Shown piece after piece: positions 34,996-43,723 of a stretch of DNA of 64,000 nt. The notes beneath the pieces are model-generated. The model searched no databases. It worked only from the letters and a program-made list of their open reading frames with translations, and was not told the DNA's origin. The DNA is from Achromobacter sp. UMC46 (GTDB lineage Bacteria; Pseudomonadota; Gammaproteobacteria; Burkholderiales; Burkholderiaceae_B). Location: NCBI RefSeq assembly GCF_014170335.1, contig NZ_LZZS01000004.1, positions 558,001-622,000 on the forward strand, given 5' to 3'. The position numbers were made by a program, and so were the translations under genes. Within the stretch, counting starts at the first letter, position 1. Each line of letters begins with the position of its first letter.

Positions 34996-35801
34996 ATTAC
35001 TACCCCCATCACATCGGCGATTTCAATAGCGCCACGCGGCACCTCACGCGCATTGAACGCAGCGTGTACCGCGATCTGATCGAACTCTACTACGACACCG
35101 AAGCGCCCTTGGCCCTGGATGTCGACAAGCTATGCCGCCTGCTGATCGCCCGCTCAGAAGAAGAGCAAGCCGCCGTCACCCAGGTGTTGAACGAGTTTTT
35201 TGTTCAAGCCACGGAAGGCTGGACGCACGCGCGCTGCGACGCCGAGATTGCCAGGTATCACGGCAACAAAGAAGCGAAGTCTGCGGCCGGCAAAGCCAGC
35301 GCGGCCAAGCGTGCGCAGAAGGCGCTGCGGCCTGACGCGGCATCGGCAGGCGAGCAACCGCCGTTGAACGGATGTGCAACTAACCAGGAACCAGAACCAG
35401 GAACCAAGAGCCAGGAAGAAGCTTCAACCCCCGGGCGCAAGCGAGTCGCCAGTTGCGATGTTTCTTTGATCGAATTGCCCGAATGGCTGGACCGGGAAGA
35501 CTGGGTCAGCTGGGTAGCGGATCGCAAGGCCCGCAAAAAGCCCGTCACCGAAGAGGGCGCGCGGCGTCAGCTGCAGCAGCTTGCTGGTTACCTGGCCGAG
35601 GGATTTCCGGCGCGCGCCGTCATCGCCAACAGCATTGCCAGTGGCTATCAAGGTTTGTTCCCGCCAAGGGCGGCATCAAGGTCCGCTCCGGTCAGCCGGG
35701 CGCGGCAGCGGGCGGACTGGTCGTCGGAATTGCGCGATGTGTTGGCCGAAGGGCGGGCGCCGCGTGAAATCGACATGGGGGTGATTGATGCCGGTCACTA
35801 A
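34992..35801 (+). CDS. DUF1376 (YdaU-like) phage early protein
   Basis: A 269-residue protein whose first 100 residues (YYPHHIGDFNSATRHL, ERSVYRDLIELYYDTEAPL) match the DUF1376/YdaU winged-helix domain found in phage replication regions, often as an initiator-like protein. A low-complexity linker follows, then a second part with LPEWLDREDWVSWVADRKARKKP, a segment also common in phage replication proteins. It overlaps the Cro gene and the next gene, so it belongs to the early operon. Confidence 0.8.
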   Translation: MNYYPHHIGDFNSATRHLTRIERSVYRDLIELYYDTEAPLALDVDKLCRLLIARSEEEQAAVTQVLNEFFVQATEGWTHARCDAEIARYHGNKEAKSAAGKASAAKRAQKALRPDAASAGEQPPLNGCATNQEPEPGTKSQEEASTPGRKRVASCDVSLIELPEWLDREDWVSWVADRKARKKPVTEEGARRQLQQLAGYLAEGFPARAVIANSIASGYQGLFPPRAASRSAPVSRARQRADWSSELRDVLAEGRAPREIDMGVIDAGH

Positions 35802-36504
35802 CGCTTCGATCGGGCTGGGAGCGCTGGTCGTCAACGAGATGCACTTGCTCTACGGCGCAAAGTTTGCCCAGCAGTGGGAGGGCCTGACCCCGCGTGAATT
35901 GAAAGATTCGTGGAACCAGAAACTGGCTGGCTTGGATGAGTCCCAGGTGCGCCGCGGATTGCACGCCTGCCTGGCTCGCGAATGGCCGCCGACGCTGCCA
36001 GAGTTTCTGAAGCTGTGCTGCCCCTGGCTCACGCCCGAAGTGGCGTATCACGAAGCCGTGCGTGGCATGTCAGCCCGCCGGCGCGGCGAACTGGGCGTGT
36101 GGTCGCATCCCGCAGTGTATTGGGCGGCGGTGGGCGTCAGCACGGTGGATCTCTTGAACAGCAACTACGGGTCGATCAAGAGCCGGTGGGAAAGAACGCT
36201 GGCCGAAGAACTCAGCAAAAGCACATGGCCCGATATTCCGCAACAGCGTGCGGCGCTGCCAGCGCCAGGCCAGAGCTTGGCGTCTCCTGCGCAGGTCGAG
36301 GCTGCCCTGAAAAAGATGAGCGCGGCAAAGCGACGGGATGGCGATAGCCCGCCGCACCGTCGTTGGATCGCCAAATGGGAAGCGCGCATCGCGCAAGGGG
36401 GGCATCCCACGCAAGCCATCGCACAGATGCTGACCCACGCGCAATGTGAATTCGACATGGCTACGCAAATATCGGCCGTCATCCGGCCTGGGGAGGGCAG
36501 GTAA
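35788..36504 (+). CDS. Phage replication protein-like (helicase-loader position)
   Basis: A 238-residue protein read from the ATG at 35788, with EMHLLYGAKFAQQWEGLTP and the LPEFLKLCCPW segment typical of proteins in the lambda P or replisome-organiser position. It follows the DUF1376 protein and overlaps it by 14 bases. Together they resemble a phage replication pair, which would be unneeded in a headless particle unless replication raises copy number. The exact function is not shown. Confidence 0.65.
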   Translation: MPVTNASIGLGALVVNEMHLLYGAKFAQQWEGLTPRELKDSWNQKLAGLDESQVRRGLHACLAREWPPTLPEFLKLCCPWLTPEVAYHEAVRGMSARRRGELGVWSHPAVYWAAVGVSTVDLLNSNYGSIKSRWERTLAEELSKSTWPDIPQQRAALPAPGQSLASPAQVEAALKKMSAAKRRDGDSPPHRRWIAKWEARIAQGGHPTQAIAQMLTHAQCEFDMATQISAVIRPGEGR

Positions 36505-36716
36505 TGGAACAACGACGGGAAACCCTGTGCCGCTGGGAAATGGGCGATCCGATGAAAGTGCTGATGAGCCGGCAACAAACGGCGATCAATCGGTCATGCG
36601 CGGGCTGCGCAAACGCTCGTGCGGTGCAGACGCCCTTTGGCGATACGGTTCTGCGCTGTCTTAAGGGCAAGCCCTATGGGAAAAAATGCAACAAGTATGA
36701 GGTGTCGAATGGATGA
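36504..36716 (+). CDS. Small cysteine-containing phage early protein
   Basis: A 70-residue protein of unknown function. It contains spaced cysteines (RSCAGCANA and RCLKGKPYGKKCNKYE) that could bind zinc. Its ATG at 36504 overlaps the previous stop (TAATG). It lies in the early operon. I do not recognise a family. Confidence 0.7.
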   Translation: MEQRRETLCRWEMGDPMKVLMSRQQTAINRSCAGCANARAVQTPFGDTVLRCLKGKPYGKKCNKYEVSNG

Positions 36717-37101
36717 AGGTTTGCCCCGTTGGGTGGAAGACGAAATACGCAATTGGGCGCGCTCGCAATGGGAAGGCGATTGGCCCGGCCCGCGTCGTAT
36801 GCTGGAGGACGAACCCGACGTATGCGCGTTCCCGCCGCTGCCCGGTCACCAGGACGACGATGAGCCCATCCAGATTCCGGTCAATCACGAGCGCGCAAGC
36901 AAAGTTGACGGGCTGTACCAGGCGTTGCCTTTGGCCGAGCGGCGCGTGGTCCAGGCGGAATACACACGCCGTGCAGATTACGGCGACCTGCCAGCGCATC
37001 TGCGCCAGGACAAGGCAAGCCGTGTCATCGGCATCACATTGCCTTACTACAAGGTGGCGCTTGGCAGTTTCAAGCAACGGGTCTGGAGGGCTTTCAAATG
37101 A
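36709..37101 (+). CDS. Phage early/late-control protein, HTH-like C-terminus
   Basis: A 130-residue protein. The C-terminal half (LPLAERRVVQAEYTRRADYG, RQDKASRVIGITLPYYK) reads like a sigma-region-4 or Q-antiterminator-type HTH. It is placed where Q-like proteins sit, before two terminators that precede the tail genes, so a role in switching on late transcription is plausible. This is inference from position and wording. Confidence 0.6.
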   Translation: MDEGLPRWVEDEIRNWARSQWEGDWPGPRRMLEDEPDVCAFPPLPGHQDDDEPIQIPVNHERASKVDGLYQALPLAERRVVQAEYTRRADYGDLPAHLRQDKASRVIGITLPYYKVALGSFKQRVWRAFK

Positions 37102-37379
37102 AGTATGCGCACGAGGTCATTGATCTGCTGGCGGCGTATCCGGGGCGCGAATTCAAGATGCGCGAAATCTTGCGTCATGTCAGCCGCGGCATTCCGCTGG
37201 CGCCCGCGTCTCATGAGGCCATGCGCCGCGGCGCCCGCCGGGTGCTGGATCATTTGCTGGATGCGGGCCACGTGCAACGCTGCGGCGGCAACACCAAGTC
37301 GGCTACCTATGCGTGGTCCGAATTGGGACATGTACTTGCCGAAAATCGTCCACATTTGGGACCGGATTTGAGACAATGA
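37098..37379 (+). CDS. Small phage winged-helix-like protein
   Basis: A 93-residue basic protein starting at the ATGA overlap with the previous gene. The pattern EVIDLLAAYPGREFKMREIL and RRVLDHLLDAGHVQRCGGN suggests a winged helix. It is the last early gene before a strong terminator. No specific family is recognised. Confidence 0.65.
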   Translation: MKYAHEVIDLLAAYPGREFKMREILRHVSRGIPLAPASHEAMRRGARRVLDHLLDAGHVQRCGGNTKSATYAWSELGHVLAENRPHLGPDLRQ

Positions 37380-37408
37380 CGGCGGGCCATTGCGCCCACA
37401 CGAAATGC

Positions 37409-37446
37409 AGCCCGCCAACCACAAGGTTCGCGGGCTTTGTTTTTTT
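37409..37446 (+). terminator. Strong terminator between early and tail genes
   Basis: AGCCCGC (37409-37415) and GCGGGCT (37430-37436) form the outer stem, with AACC-ACAA-GGTT as the inner stem, followed by TTGTTTTTTT. It comes 30 bp after the last early gene and 22 bp before the first tail gene. Confidence 0.88.
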
Positions 37447-37468
37447 CGGGGCTGTAAAAGGCCTATTG

Positions 37469-38017
37469 ATGCAACCCATTCACTGGGACGCCATGACGCC
37501 AGAAGACGCTATTTTTGAATTGGTGAGGGCCGCGGCAGATGGCATGCCTGTCGTGTCTGCCGAAGGAATCGAACCGGCCCCGCAGCCGCCTTATGTCACG
37601 TTGGTCGTGCGGTGGATAGACGCCGGGCCCGCCGAAGAAGGTCAAGTCGATGCGGACGGCAACCTGGCCATGCTGGAGCATCGCGATGCCACCGTTGAAC
37701 TGAAGAGTTTCGGTGTTGCGGCGTTCAGCGCGCTGGATAAGCTGGGCCTGACTCTGCAGCATCCGGTATTTGAAGAGCGCGCCGAAGCGTTGGGTCTGGC
37801 GCTCTTCGAGACGGGGCGCCTGCAGAATGTTCCGCCCGAGCAGGGCACGGCATTCGACGTGCGGCGCGGCGCCTTGGAGCTGGGCATCCGCTATTCGCAA
37901 ACCTATACCGCTTTCGTCGGCACGATTCAGACCGTGACCGGCGTGGCCACCACGACTGGCGGAACCACTGCCGCCATCGACACCCCTTTCACCGTGAAGA
38001 TACCCACGGCGCCGTAG
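37469..38017 (+). CDS. Tail-completion/neck-type phage protein
   Basis: A 182-residue protein from ATG at 37469 (AAAAGG upstream). The combination of YVTLVVRWIDAGP, a beta-rich middle and a VRRGALELGIRYSQTYTAF end resembles the small neck or tail-terminator proteins that stand directly before DUF3383 sheath genes. In a headless particle it would cap the tail. Identification is by position and general pattern, not by a diagnostic motif. Confidence 0.6.
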   Translation: MQPIHWDAMTPEDAIFELVRAAADGMPVVSAEGIEPAPQPPYVTLVVRWIDAGPAEEGQVDADGNLAMLEHRDATVELKSFGVAAFSALDKLGLTLQHPVFEERAEALGLALFETGRLQNVPPEQGTAFDVRRGALELGIRYSQTYTAFVGTIQTVTGVATTTGGTTAAIDTPFTVKIPTAP

Positions 38018-38042
38018 CGTCATGGATCTTCCTAACTGTCCT

Positions 38043-38064
38043 GCCGCCTTATGGCGGCTTTTTT
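38043..38064 (+). terminator. Terminator immediately upstream of the sheath gene
   Basis: GCCGCC (38043-38048), loop TTAT, GGCGGC (38053-38058) and six T's form a textbook terminator. It lies inside the apparent tail operon, 14 bp before the sheath start, so read-through or antitermination must be needed. Confidence 0.85.
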
Positions 38065-38077
38065 ATTGGAGCCGCAA

Positions 38078-39436
38078 ATGGCAAAAATCGACCGGATCGT
38101 CAATGTGGCGATCTCGCTGAACACCACGGCGATCAAGGAACAGAACTTCTCTGACATCCTGATCCTTGGCGCACACGCGCTGGCCGTCAATCGCATTCTG
38201 GCCGTGACCGAGCCCGGCGAGTTGCTGGACATGGGTATCGCTCAGACCGACCCGCTGTACGTCGCCGTGCGCGATGCGTTCAAGCAGATCCCGACGGTTG
38301 CTCGTGTTTTTGTTGGCCGCCGCCACGTGGATGCCTCGACGTTTACCGTGATGCGCGCTGCCGCCACGGATTACACCGTGACCTTGTCGTGGCGTGATGG
38401 CGCCGGACTGGTCCAAAAGGCCGACGCGACGGCTAAGGGCGTTGCCAACAGCACGCCGGAGACGATCGCTACCGCCTTGGTCGCTGCCATTGCCGCGACC
38501 GACGCACCCGTGACCGCTGCCGCTGTTGGCGCCGAAGTGTCGGTGACTGCAGAGCAAACCGGTAATGCGGTAGCGATCGCCATCAAGGGCAATCTGCAGC
38601 TGTCGGCGCCCGTCAGCACCGAAACCCCCTCGGCCGCGCTGAATGCATGCCTGCGTGAAAACGGCGACTGGTACGGCGTGGCCTTGGCCAGCCGTGTTGA
38701 AGCCGACGTGCTGGATGCCGCGGAATGGGTGGAATCCAATGAGCGCCTGTTTGGTGTGTCGTCCGACCAGGCCGGCATCATCGATGCCGCCGTGTCCAGC
38801 GACATTGCGTCCAAGTGCCAGCAAAAACAATACTTTCGCACGCATGTCTGGTATCACGGCCAGGCCCAAAAAGAAGCGCTGGAAGCTGCTGTCAGCGCCA
38901 ACCGTTTTACGTTCTATCCGGGCGGCGAAACCTGGGCCAATACGCGCTTGTCCGGCGTGACGTACGACAGCCTGAGCGAAGGCCAGGCGTTGGCTGCGCA
39001 TGCAAAGAACGCAAACACGTTCGAGCAGATGCGCAACTTTGCCGTGACGCAAAACGGCAAGGTCGCCGCTGGCGAATGGATCGACGTGATCCGTGGCCGC
39101 GATTGGCTGTCCGAGCAGGTGAAGATCAACGTCGCATCGCAACTGATCAATGCGAACGGCAAGGTGCCGTACACCGACGTGGGCATTCAGATTCTGGTCA
39201 ATGGCATTCGCCAGGCACTGCTGCTTGGTCAAAGCCGTGGCCTGATCGCGCCCGACGAGATCGACGACGCGGGCCGCACGATTCCCGGCTTTGTGATCAC
39301 CGTGCCGCGCGCTGCTGGCATCTCCACGAACGACAAGGCCAACCGCATTCTGCGTGACCTGAAGTTCAGCGCCCGTCTGGCGGGCGCCATCCATGTTGCC
39401 GAGATCAAAGGCAACCTCACCTACCAACAACTGTAA
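38078..39436 (+). CDS. Contractile tail sheath protein (DUF3383 type)
   Basis: A 452-residue protein from ATG at 38078 with GGAG upstream. Marks of the DUF3383 sheath family are the start KIDRIVNVAISLNTTAI, the FVGRRHVDASTF segment and the conserved C-terminus IHVAEIKGNLTYQQL. The sheath contracts to drive the tube through the target envelope. It is followed at 13 bp by the tube gene. Length is normal for the family, and no head gene precedes it. Confidence 0.88.
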   Translation: MAKIDRIVNVAISLNTTAIKEQNFSDILILGAHALAVNRILAVTEPGELLDMGIAQTDPLYVAVRDAFKQIPTVARVFVGRRHVDASTFTVMRAAATDYTVTLSWRDGAGLVQKADATAKGVANSTPETIATALVAAIAATDAPVTAAAVGAEVSVTAEQTGNAVAIAIKGNLQLSAPVSTETPSAALNACLRENGDWYGVALASRVEADVLDAAEWVESNERLFGVSSDQAGIIDAAVSSDIASKCQQKQYFRTHVWYHGQAQKEALEAAVSANRFTFYPGGETWANTRLSGVTYDSLSEGQALAAHAKNANTFEQMRNFAVTQNGKVAAGEWIDVIRGRDWLSEQVKINVASQLINANGKVPYTDVGIQILVNGIRQALLLGQSRGLIAPDEIDDAGRTIPGFVITVPRAAGISTNDKANRILRDLKFSARLAGAIHVAEIKGNLTYQQL

Positions 39437-39449
39437 TCGGGGTATTTCC

Positions 39450-39878
39450 ATGTCCGTCAAAACTTACGCACCGAACCAGGTGAAGATCGTGGTGGGCGCG
39501 CTGCCCATCTCCGGCTTGGCTGAAGACAACTTCGTGACCGTCACTGAACTGGGCGATGGCATTGCGTCCGTCGTCGGTATCGACGGCGAGGTGTCGCGCG
39601 CCATGTCGCGCAATTCGCGCCTGAGCATCAAGCTCACGCTGATGCAGACCAGCGCCAGCAATGCGGCCTTGTCGGCGCTGCATCAGGCCGACAAGGCCAC
39701 CGAGGGCAATGGCGCCTTCCCGATTTCGATTACCGATCTGCGCGGCTTGTCTCTGCATGCGTCGGATTCGGCATGGATCGTGAAGATGCCGGATGCCGGC
39801 TACGGCGCCAAGGTCGGCTCCCGCGAATGGACGATCGAAACCGGCCAGGCCATCAACGTAGTCGGAGGTAACGCCTGA
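39450..39878 (+). CDS. Tail tube protein (DUF3277 type)
   Basis: A 142-residue protein starting KTYAPNQVKIVVGALPISG and containing ISITDLRGLSLHASDSAWI, matching DUF3277 tube proteins that always follow DUF3383 sheaths. It forms the inner tube. Its stop overlaps the next start. Confidence 0.87.
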   Translation: MSVKTYAPNQVKIVVGALPISGLAEDNFVTVTELGDGIASVVGIDGEVSRAMSRNSRLSIKLTLMQTSASNAALSALHQADKATEGNGAFPISITDLRGLSLHASDSAWIVKMPDAGYGAKVGSREWTIETGQAINVVGGNA

Positions 39879-40363
39879 TGGCCGCGATCAAGGAAGTGGT
39901 CATCGGTACGACGATCTTCCGCATTTCCCGCTTTGATCCGTTCCGCCAGCTCAAGCTGCTGGGCGATCTGCAAAAGGAAGTGCTGCCGGCGGCCGGTTCG
40001 ATGCTGACTACCGTGTTTGGCAGCGATAACCCCACGCAGGAACGTGATGAAAGCGCCATGCTGAACGCCTTTCGTGAGCTGTCGGCCAAGCTGGGCGGCG
40101 ACGCGCTGGGCGGCTGGGCCGAGCGCCTGATCGACTCGGAACTGATCAGCTTTGAGCTGGTGGGGCGCGAGCCCCAGAAGCTGACCGCCGCGCATCGTGG
40201 TTTGGCGTTTACCGATTACGCCGAAATCCTGGAACTGCTGTTTCACATTCTTGAGCACAACTTCGCCGGCCCTTTGGCGCGTTGGGTCGGCCGCTTTGGT
40301 CCGGCCCGCGAGAAGCTGGCGAGTCTGTCGGGCAGTTCGACGCAGGCTTCGAGCGAGAGTTGA
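39878..40363 (+). CDS. Tail assembly chaperone-like protein
   Basis: A 161-residue protein placed between tube and tape measure, the universal place of tail assembly chaperones. Residues 15-70 hold FDPFRQLKLLGDLQKEV and a helical core. A second frame overlaps its end in the -1 register, as in lambda G/GT. No canonical slippery heptamer was found in the overlap. Confidence 0.75.
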   Translation: MAAIKEVVIGTTIFRISRFDPFRQLKLLGDLQKEVLPAAGSMLTTVFGSDNPTQERDESAMLNAFRELSAKLGGDALGGWAERLIDSELISFELVGREPQKLTAAHRGLAFTDYAEILELLFHILEHNFAGPLARWVGRFGPAREKLASLSGSSTQASSES

Positions 40364-40509
40364 TCATTTGGCGGCCCATCCTGGCCCGCCATGTCAGTTT
40401 GGACGCCGTCAAACGCGGTGACGTCGACCTCCTGGACATCCTGAAGCTGAACGCTCTGATGGATGCCCAGGAGGCGGCGCAAGCCGCGTCAGAACGGAAG
40501 GCGAGGTAA
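40282..40509 (+). CDS. Overlapping second tail-chaperone frame (-1)
   Basis: A frame open from 40255 to 40509, with a weak TTG start at 40282. Its product ends IIWRPILARHVSLDAVKRG and LLDILKLNALMDAQEA, a pattern like the small proteins found between chaperone and tape measure in DUF3383 phages. It is in the -1 register to the preceding gene, so it may be made by frameshifting or by its own start. The true start is uncertain. Confidence 0.6.
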   Translation: MGRPLWSGPREAGESVGQFDAGFERELIIWRPILARHVSLDAVKRGDVDLLDILKLNALMDAQEAAQAASERKAR

Positions 40510-40511
40510 CG

Positions 40512-42782
40512 ATGACCGTTGTAAGGGAAGTAGTGGCTGTCCTGAGCTACCAGGTGGACGAAACCGGAATCAGGCGATACCGGCAAGGGTTCAAGGACGC
40601 CATGTCGAAGATGGCGGCCGACTCGGCGGGCGCCATTCAGGCGATGCGTGATGTCGCAAGCAGCATGATCGGGGCCCAGGCAGGTCTGAACGACCTGATC
40701 CAGCTGCAGAAGAAGGCGGCAGGACCAACAGGCATTCTGACAAAAGCCGTTGCCAATTTGCGTGGCGCTTCGGGTTCGTTGGTGGGGTTTGGTTCGGTTC
40801 GGCAGATCTTGGGCGATATCGATGCCTGGGTGCAGGTGGAAGACGCCATGCGCCGGGCAACGAGTTCAACCCAGGAGTACACCGAGGCCGACCGCGAGTT
40901 GGCCAAGATGTCGCGAACGACGCGTACAGCCTATGCCGACAATGCCGATACGTTTATGCGCATGCAGCGCAGCATGGCGGGCCAGGGCAAGTCCACGCAG
41001 GACACCTTGGATGTCACGCAGCTTGTGGCGCTGGGCTCGGCCTTGTCTGGCAGCAAAGGCGGTGATCGAGGCGCCATCATGGAGTCGATGCTCAAGGCCG
41101 TCGAGCAGGGCGGGTTTGGCGCGGAGCAGTTCGCTGCGTTGCCCAAGCGTCTGCAAGACGCCATGGCCAAGGGAATGGGCACCACGCTGCAAGGTCTGAC
41201 AGCCCAGGCCCAAGGCGGCATGCTCAGCACCGACCGCGCACTGCCGGCTTTGCAGTCACAGTTGCCTGCGCTGCAAGCAGAGGCAGGCGCCAAGCCGGCA
41301 AGTCTTGCCGGTTCGGTGACGGTGTTGAACGACGCTTGGCAACGGTTCTTTGGGACCATGATTGGCGGCCGCTCCACGTTGCAGATCGTGACGGGGGCCG
41401 TTGAACTGCTGGCGGACAACCTGGGCTTTGTGATCAGGATGCTCGCGCTGGCCGGGGCATCGTTTGGCCTGGTGATGTTGAACCAGTGGCTGGCTGCGGC
41501 GTCGCGTCAGTCGGGCGGTTTGCTCCGAGCGCTACGTGACGCGACGGGCGCTGCCTTTGGTTTGAATACCGCGATGTCTGCCGGCTCCGGGCCTGCGGGC
41601 GCGGCGCAGACGTTCTCGGGTTTGAGCCGTTCGCTCGGGCCGATGCTGCGCATGGCTGCGGTTCTGACCACGATCTATCTGATCGGCGAAGACATCTCCA
41701 ACTGGCTGAATGGTAGCGAATCCGTGCTGGGCAGCATGGTCGGAGGCGTGGAGAACTGGCAGGACGAAATTGCGGCTGTTTCCACGGTCCTGGCTTTTGT
41801 GAGGGACTTGCTGGGCAGCGCAGGCCTGGCAGTGGGCGAATGGGCGAAGCAGCTCGCCATGGTCTCGGCGGTAGCCTATGGTTTGTGGCGCATTCTTTCG
41901 CCCATCGGCCCACTGTTCATGTTCTTGGCTCGGACGGCTGTGCCTATGTTGTGGCGGGCAGTGACCATGAACCCGCTAGGCCGGATTCTTATGCTGTTCG
42001 CCATGCTGGCCCTCGCTGTATGGCAAATCTACGAAAACTGGAATGTGATCAGCGCAGCGATAGTGGCTGTGTGGAGTTCCGTCACGGGATATCTGAAAGC
42101 AGCGTGGGATTCCGTCACGTCGTATCTGTTGGCGGCTTGGGATACGGTTACGGCCTATATCTCGCTGGCGTGGAACACGCTGATGGGATTGGCCCAGAGC
42201 TATTTTCTGGACCCCTTGATGGCGTGGTTTTCGGCGCTGTGGGCGTTCTGGAGCGGTCTGGTCAACGCCGTGGTGGCTGCATTCACAGGCGACTGGGATG
42301 CCGCGATCGCTCACCTGGTCGGCGCGTTTACCGGCTTGTGGACCTTCTTTGCCAACATCGGCAGTGGAATCCTGAACGTGATCCGCGCGATTGGCGACGC
42401 CATCCAGACCTGGGTCATGGACAAGTTCAAGTCGGCGGTCAGCTGGTTCAAGAGTTTGCTGCCTGGCCAGATGCTGTCAGATGAGCAGAAGGGCGCTATG
42501 ACGGATTCAGCCAAGGCGCTGGCCGCACAACCGCAAGTGCAGGCATTTGCGGCGGGAAATGCCGTTCCGGGTGTGTCTCCAGGCTCGGCGCTGCGAGGCG
42601 GTTTCGGCAAGATGAACCAAGCGGTCAATGTGCAAAACAGCTTCACAGTCAACGCGACCGGTTTGGATCCTGTGGCTGTCGGCTCAGAAGTCAGGAAGGC
42701 CGGGGAAGGCTTCAACTTTGACAGCAGGGAAATTATTACTCGGTCTCTATTCGTGCCGAGAAGCGTCGAGGCCTCGAGCTAG
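40512..42782 (+). CDS. Tape measure protein
   Basis: A 756-residue protein with a helical N-terminus (GIRRYRQGFKDAMSKM, VEDAMRRATSSTQEYTEADR), long hydrophobic stretches near 310-520, and tryptophan-spaced repeats near 530-590 (AAWDSVTSYLLAAWDTVTAY). It is placed after the chaperones. By the usual scale of about 0.15 nm per residue it predicts a tail of about 110 nm. It sets tail length and is normally ejected first. Confidence 0.92.
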   Translation: MTVVREVVAVLSYQVDETGIRRYRQGFKDAMSKMAADSAGAIQAMRDVASSMIGAQAGLNDLIQLQKKAAGPTGILTKAVANLRGASGSLVGFGSVRQILGDIDAWVQVEDAMRRATSSTQEYTEADRELAKMSRTTRTAYADNADTFMRMQRSMAGQGKSTQDTLDVTQLVALGSALSGSKGGDRGAIMESMLKAVEQGGFGAEQFAALPKRLQDAMAKGMGTTLQGLTAQAQGGMLSTDRALPALQSQLPALQAEAGAKPASLAGSVTVLNDAWQRFFGTMIGGRSTLQIVTGAVELLADNLGFVIRMLALAGASFGLVMLNQWLAAASRQSGGLLRALRDATGAAFGLNTAMSAGSGPAGAAQTFSGLSRSLGPMLRMAAVLTTIYLIGEDISNWLNGSESVLGSMVGGVENWQDEIAAVSTVLAFVRDLLGSAGLAVGEWAKQLAMVSAVAYGLWRILSPIGPLFMFLARTAVPMLWRAVTMNPLGRILMLFAMLALAVWQIYENWNVISAAIVAVWSSVTGYLKAAWDSVTSYLLAAWDTVTAYISLAWNTLMGLAQSYFLDPLMAWFSALWAFWSGLVNAVVAAFTGDWDAAIAHLVGAFTGLWTFFANIGSGILNVIRAIGDAIQTWVMDKFKSAVSWFKSLLPGQMLSDEQKGAMTDSAKALAAQPQVQAFAAGNAVPGVSPGSALRGGFGKMNQAVNVQNSFTVNATGLDPVAVGSEVRKAGEGFNFDSREIITRSLFVPRSVEASS

Positions 42783-42790
42783 GAGAAACC

Positions 42791-43363
42791 ATGAGCTTTG
42801 TATCCATGATTTTTGGCTGGAACGGGGGCAGCAGGATCGGCACCGTTCCGCTTGATGCCCTCTTAAGCGAGAAAACCTCGCTTAGCAGCCAGGCGACGTC
42901 GTATGCCGTTGAGGAAGGTTCGCCCGTGTCCGACCACGTCGTGCAGGAATCCGAAAAACTCTCGCTGGACGGTTGGGTGACGGCGGCGGAAGTTGCCCTG
43001 ATGGGTTCGGCCAATCGGGGCGTAAATGGCGTCAGCTCAGGCGGCGCGGGCCGCTCCAAATTGATCAGCGCCAAAGCGGCTTTGCGTGAGATTCACGCGA
43101 ACCGTTTGCCCATCACGATTTCGACTGGCTTGGACCAATACGTGGACTTCGTCATGGAGTCCTGCGAAATCGGACGCAGCAATTCCGGTGGCGAACGTTT
43201 CGAAATCTCCGCCAGCTTCAAGAAGATCCGAAAGGTGGCGCTGCGTCATGTGGATATTCCACCCGAGCAGACCTCGGGCAGCGCTACCGGCAAAGCGGGT
43301 GCCACCAAAACCAATGCGGGCAAGGTTTCCAAGCCTTTTGAGACGCCCACCGCAATAGCATGA
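42791..43363 (+). CDS. Baseplate protein (Dit-like position)
   Basis: A 190-residue protein beginning with SFVSMIFGWNGGSRIG and containing SDHVVQESEKLSLDGWV, a phrase typical of a short phage baseplate family placed right after the tape measure. The ATG at 42791 follows AGGAGAAACC. It probably joins tube to baseplate hub. Confidence 0.75.
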   Translation: MSFVSMIFGWNGGSRIGTVPLDALLSEKTSLSSQATSYAVEEGSPVSDHVVQESEKLSLDGWVTAAEVALMGSANRGVNGVSSGGAGRSKLISAKAALREIHANRLPITISTGLDQYVDFVMESCEIGRSNSGGERFEISASFKKIRKVALRHVDIPPEQTSGSATGKAGATKTNAGKVSKPFETPTAIA

Positions 43364-43390
43364 CGTCTGCCAAATTTCCAGGAAGGTCCC

Positions 43391-43723
43391 ATGTTTGAGA
43401 TTCCAATTCTGGACGCCAACGACAGTCTCACCGAGGTGGAGCTGGACGGCGTCACTTATTTCTTGCGGCTGTCCTGGAACAGCGAGGCCGAACAGTGGGT
43501 CTTGTCGATCGAGAATGCCTACAACGAGCTGATCGTGGCAGGCATTGCCGTCGTGCCCGATACGCCGCTGCTGGGCGGCTTCCGGCACCTGGCGGTGCCG
43601 GCCGGCGAACTGGTGGCTCGCGCCCCGGACCGCCGTGACGCCATCAGCCGGAAAGCGCTGCCCAGCGGCGTGGTGCCGCTGATGTACATCGAGGTGGATG
43701 AGGTGGCAGATGGCCAGATTTAA
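43391..43723 (+). CDS. Small baseplate protein
   Basis: A 110-residue protein with FEIPILDANDSLTEVELDGV and FLRLSWNSEAEQWVLSI, a pattern found in small plug-type baseplate proteins. It overlaps the hub gene by 14 bases. Function is assigned by position. Confidence 0.7.
   Translation: MFEIPILDANDSLTEVELDGVTYFLRLSWNSEAEQWVLSIENAYNELIVAGIAVVPDTPLLGGFRHLAVPAGELVARAPDRRDAISRKALPSGVVPLMYIEVDEVADGQI

Noticed and set aside
40591-42715. Long antisense frames within the tape measure gene
   Set aside because: High GC gives long shadow frames on the opposite strand; they lack starts with ribosome sites and known domains.
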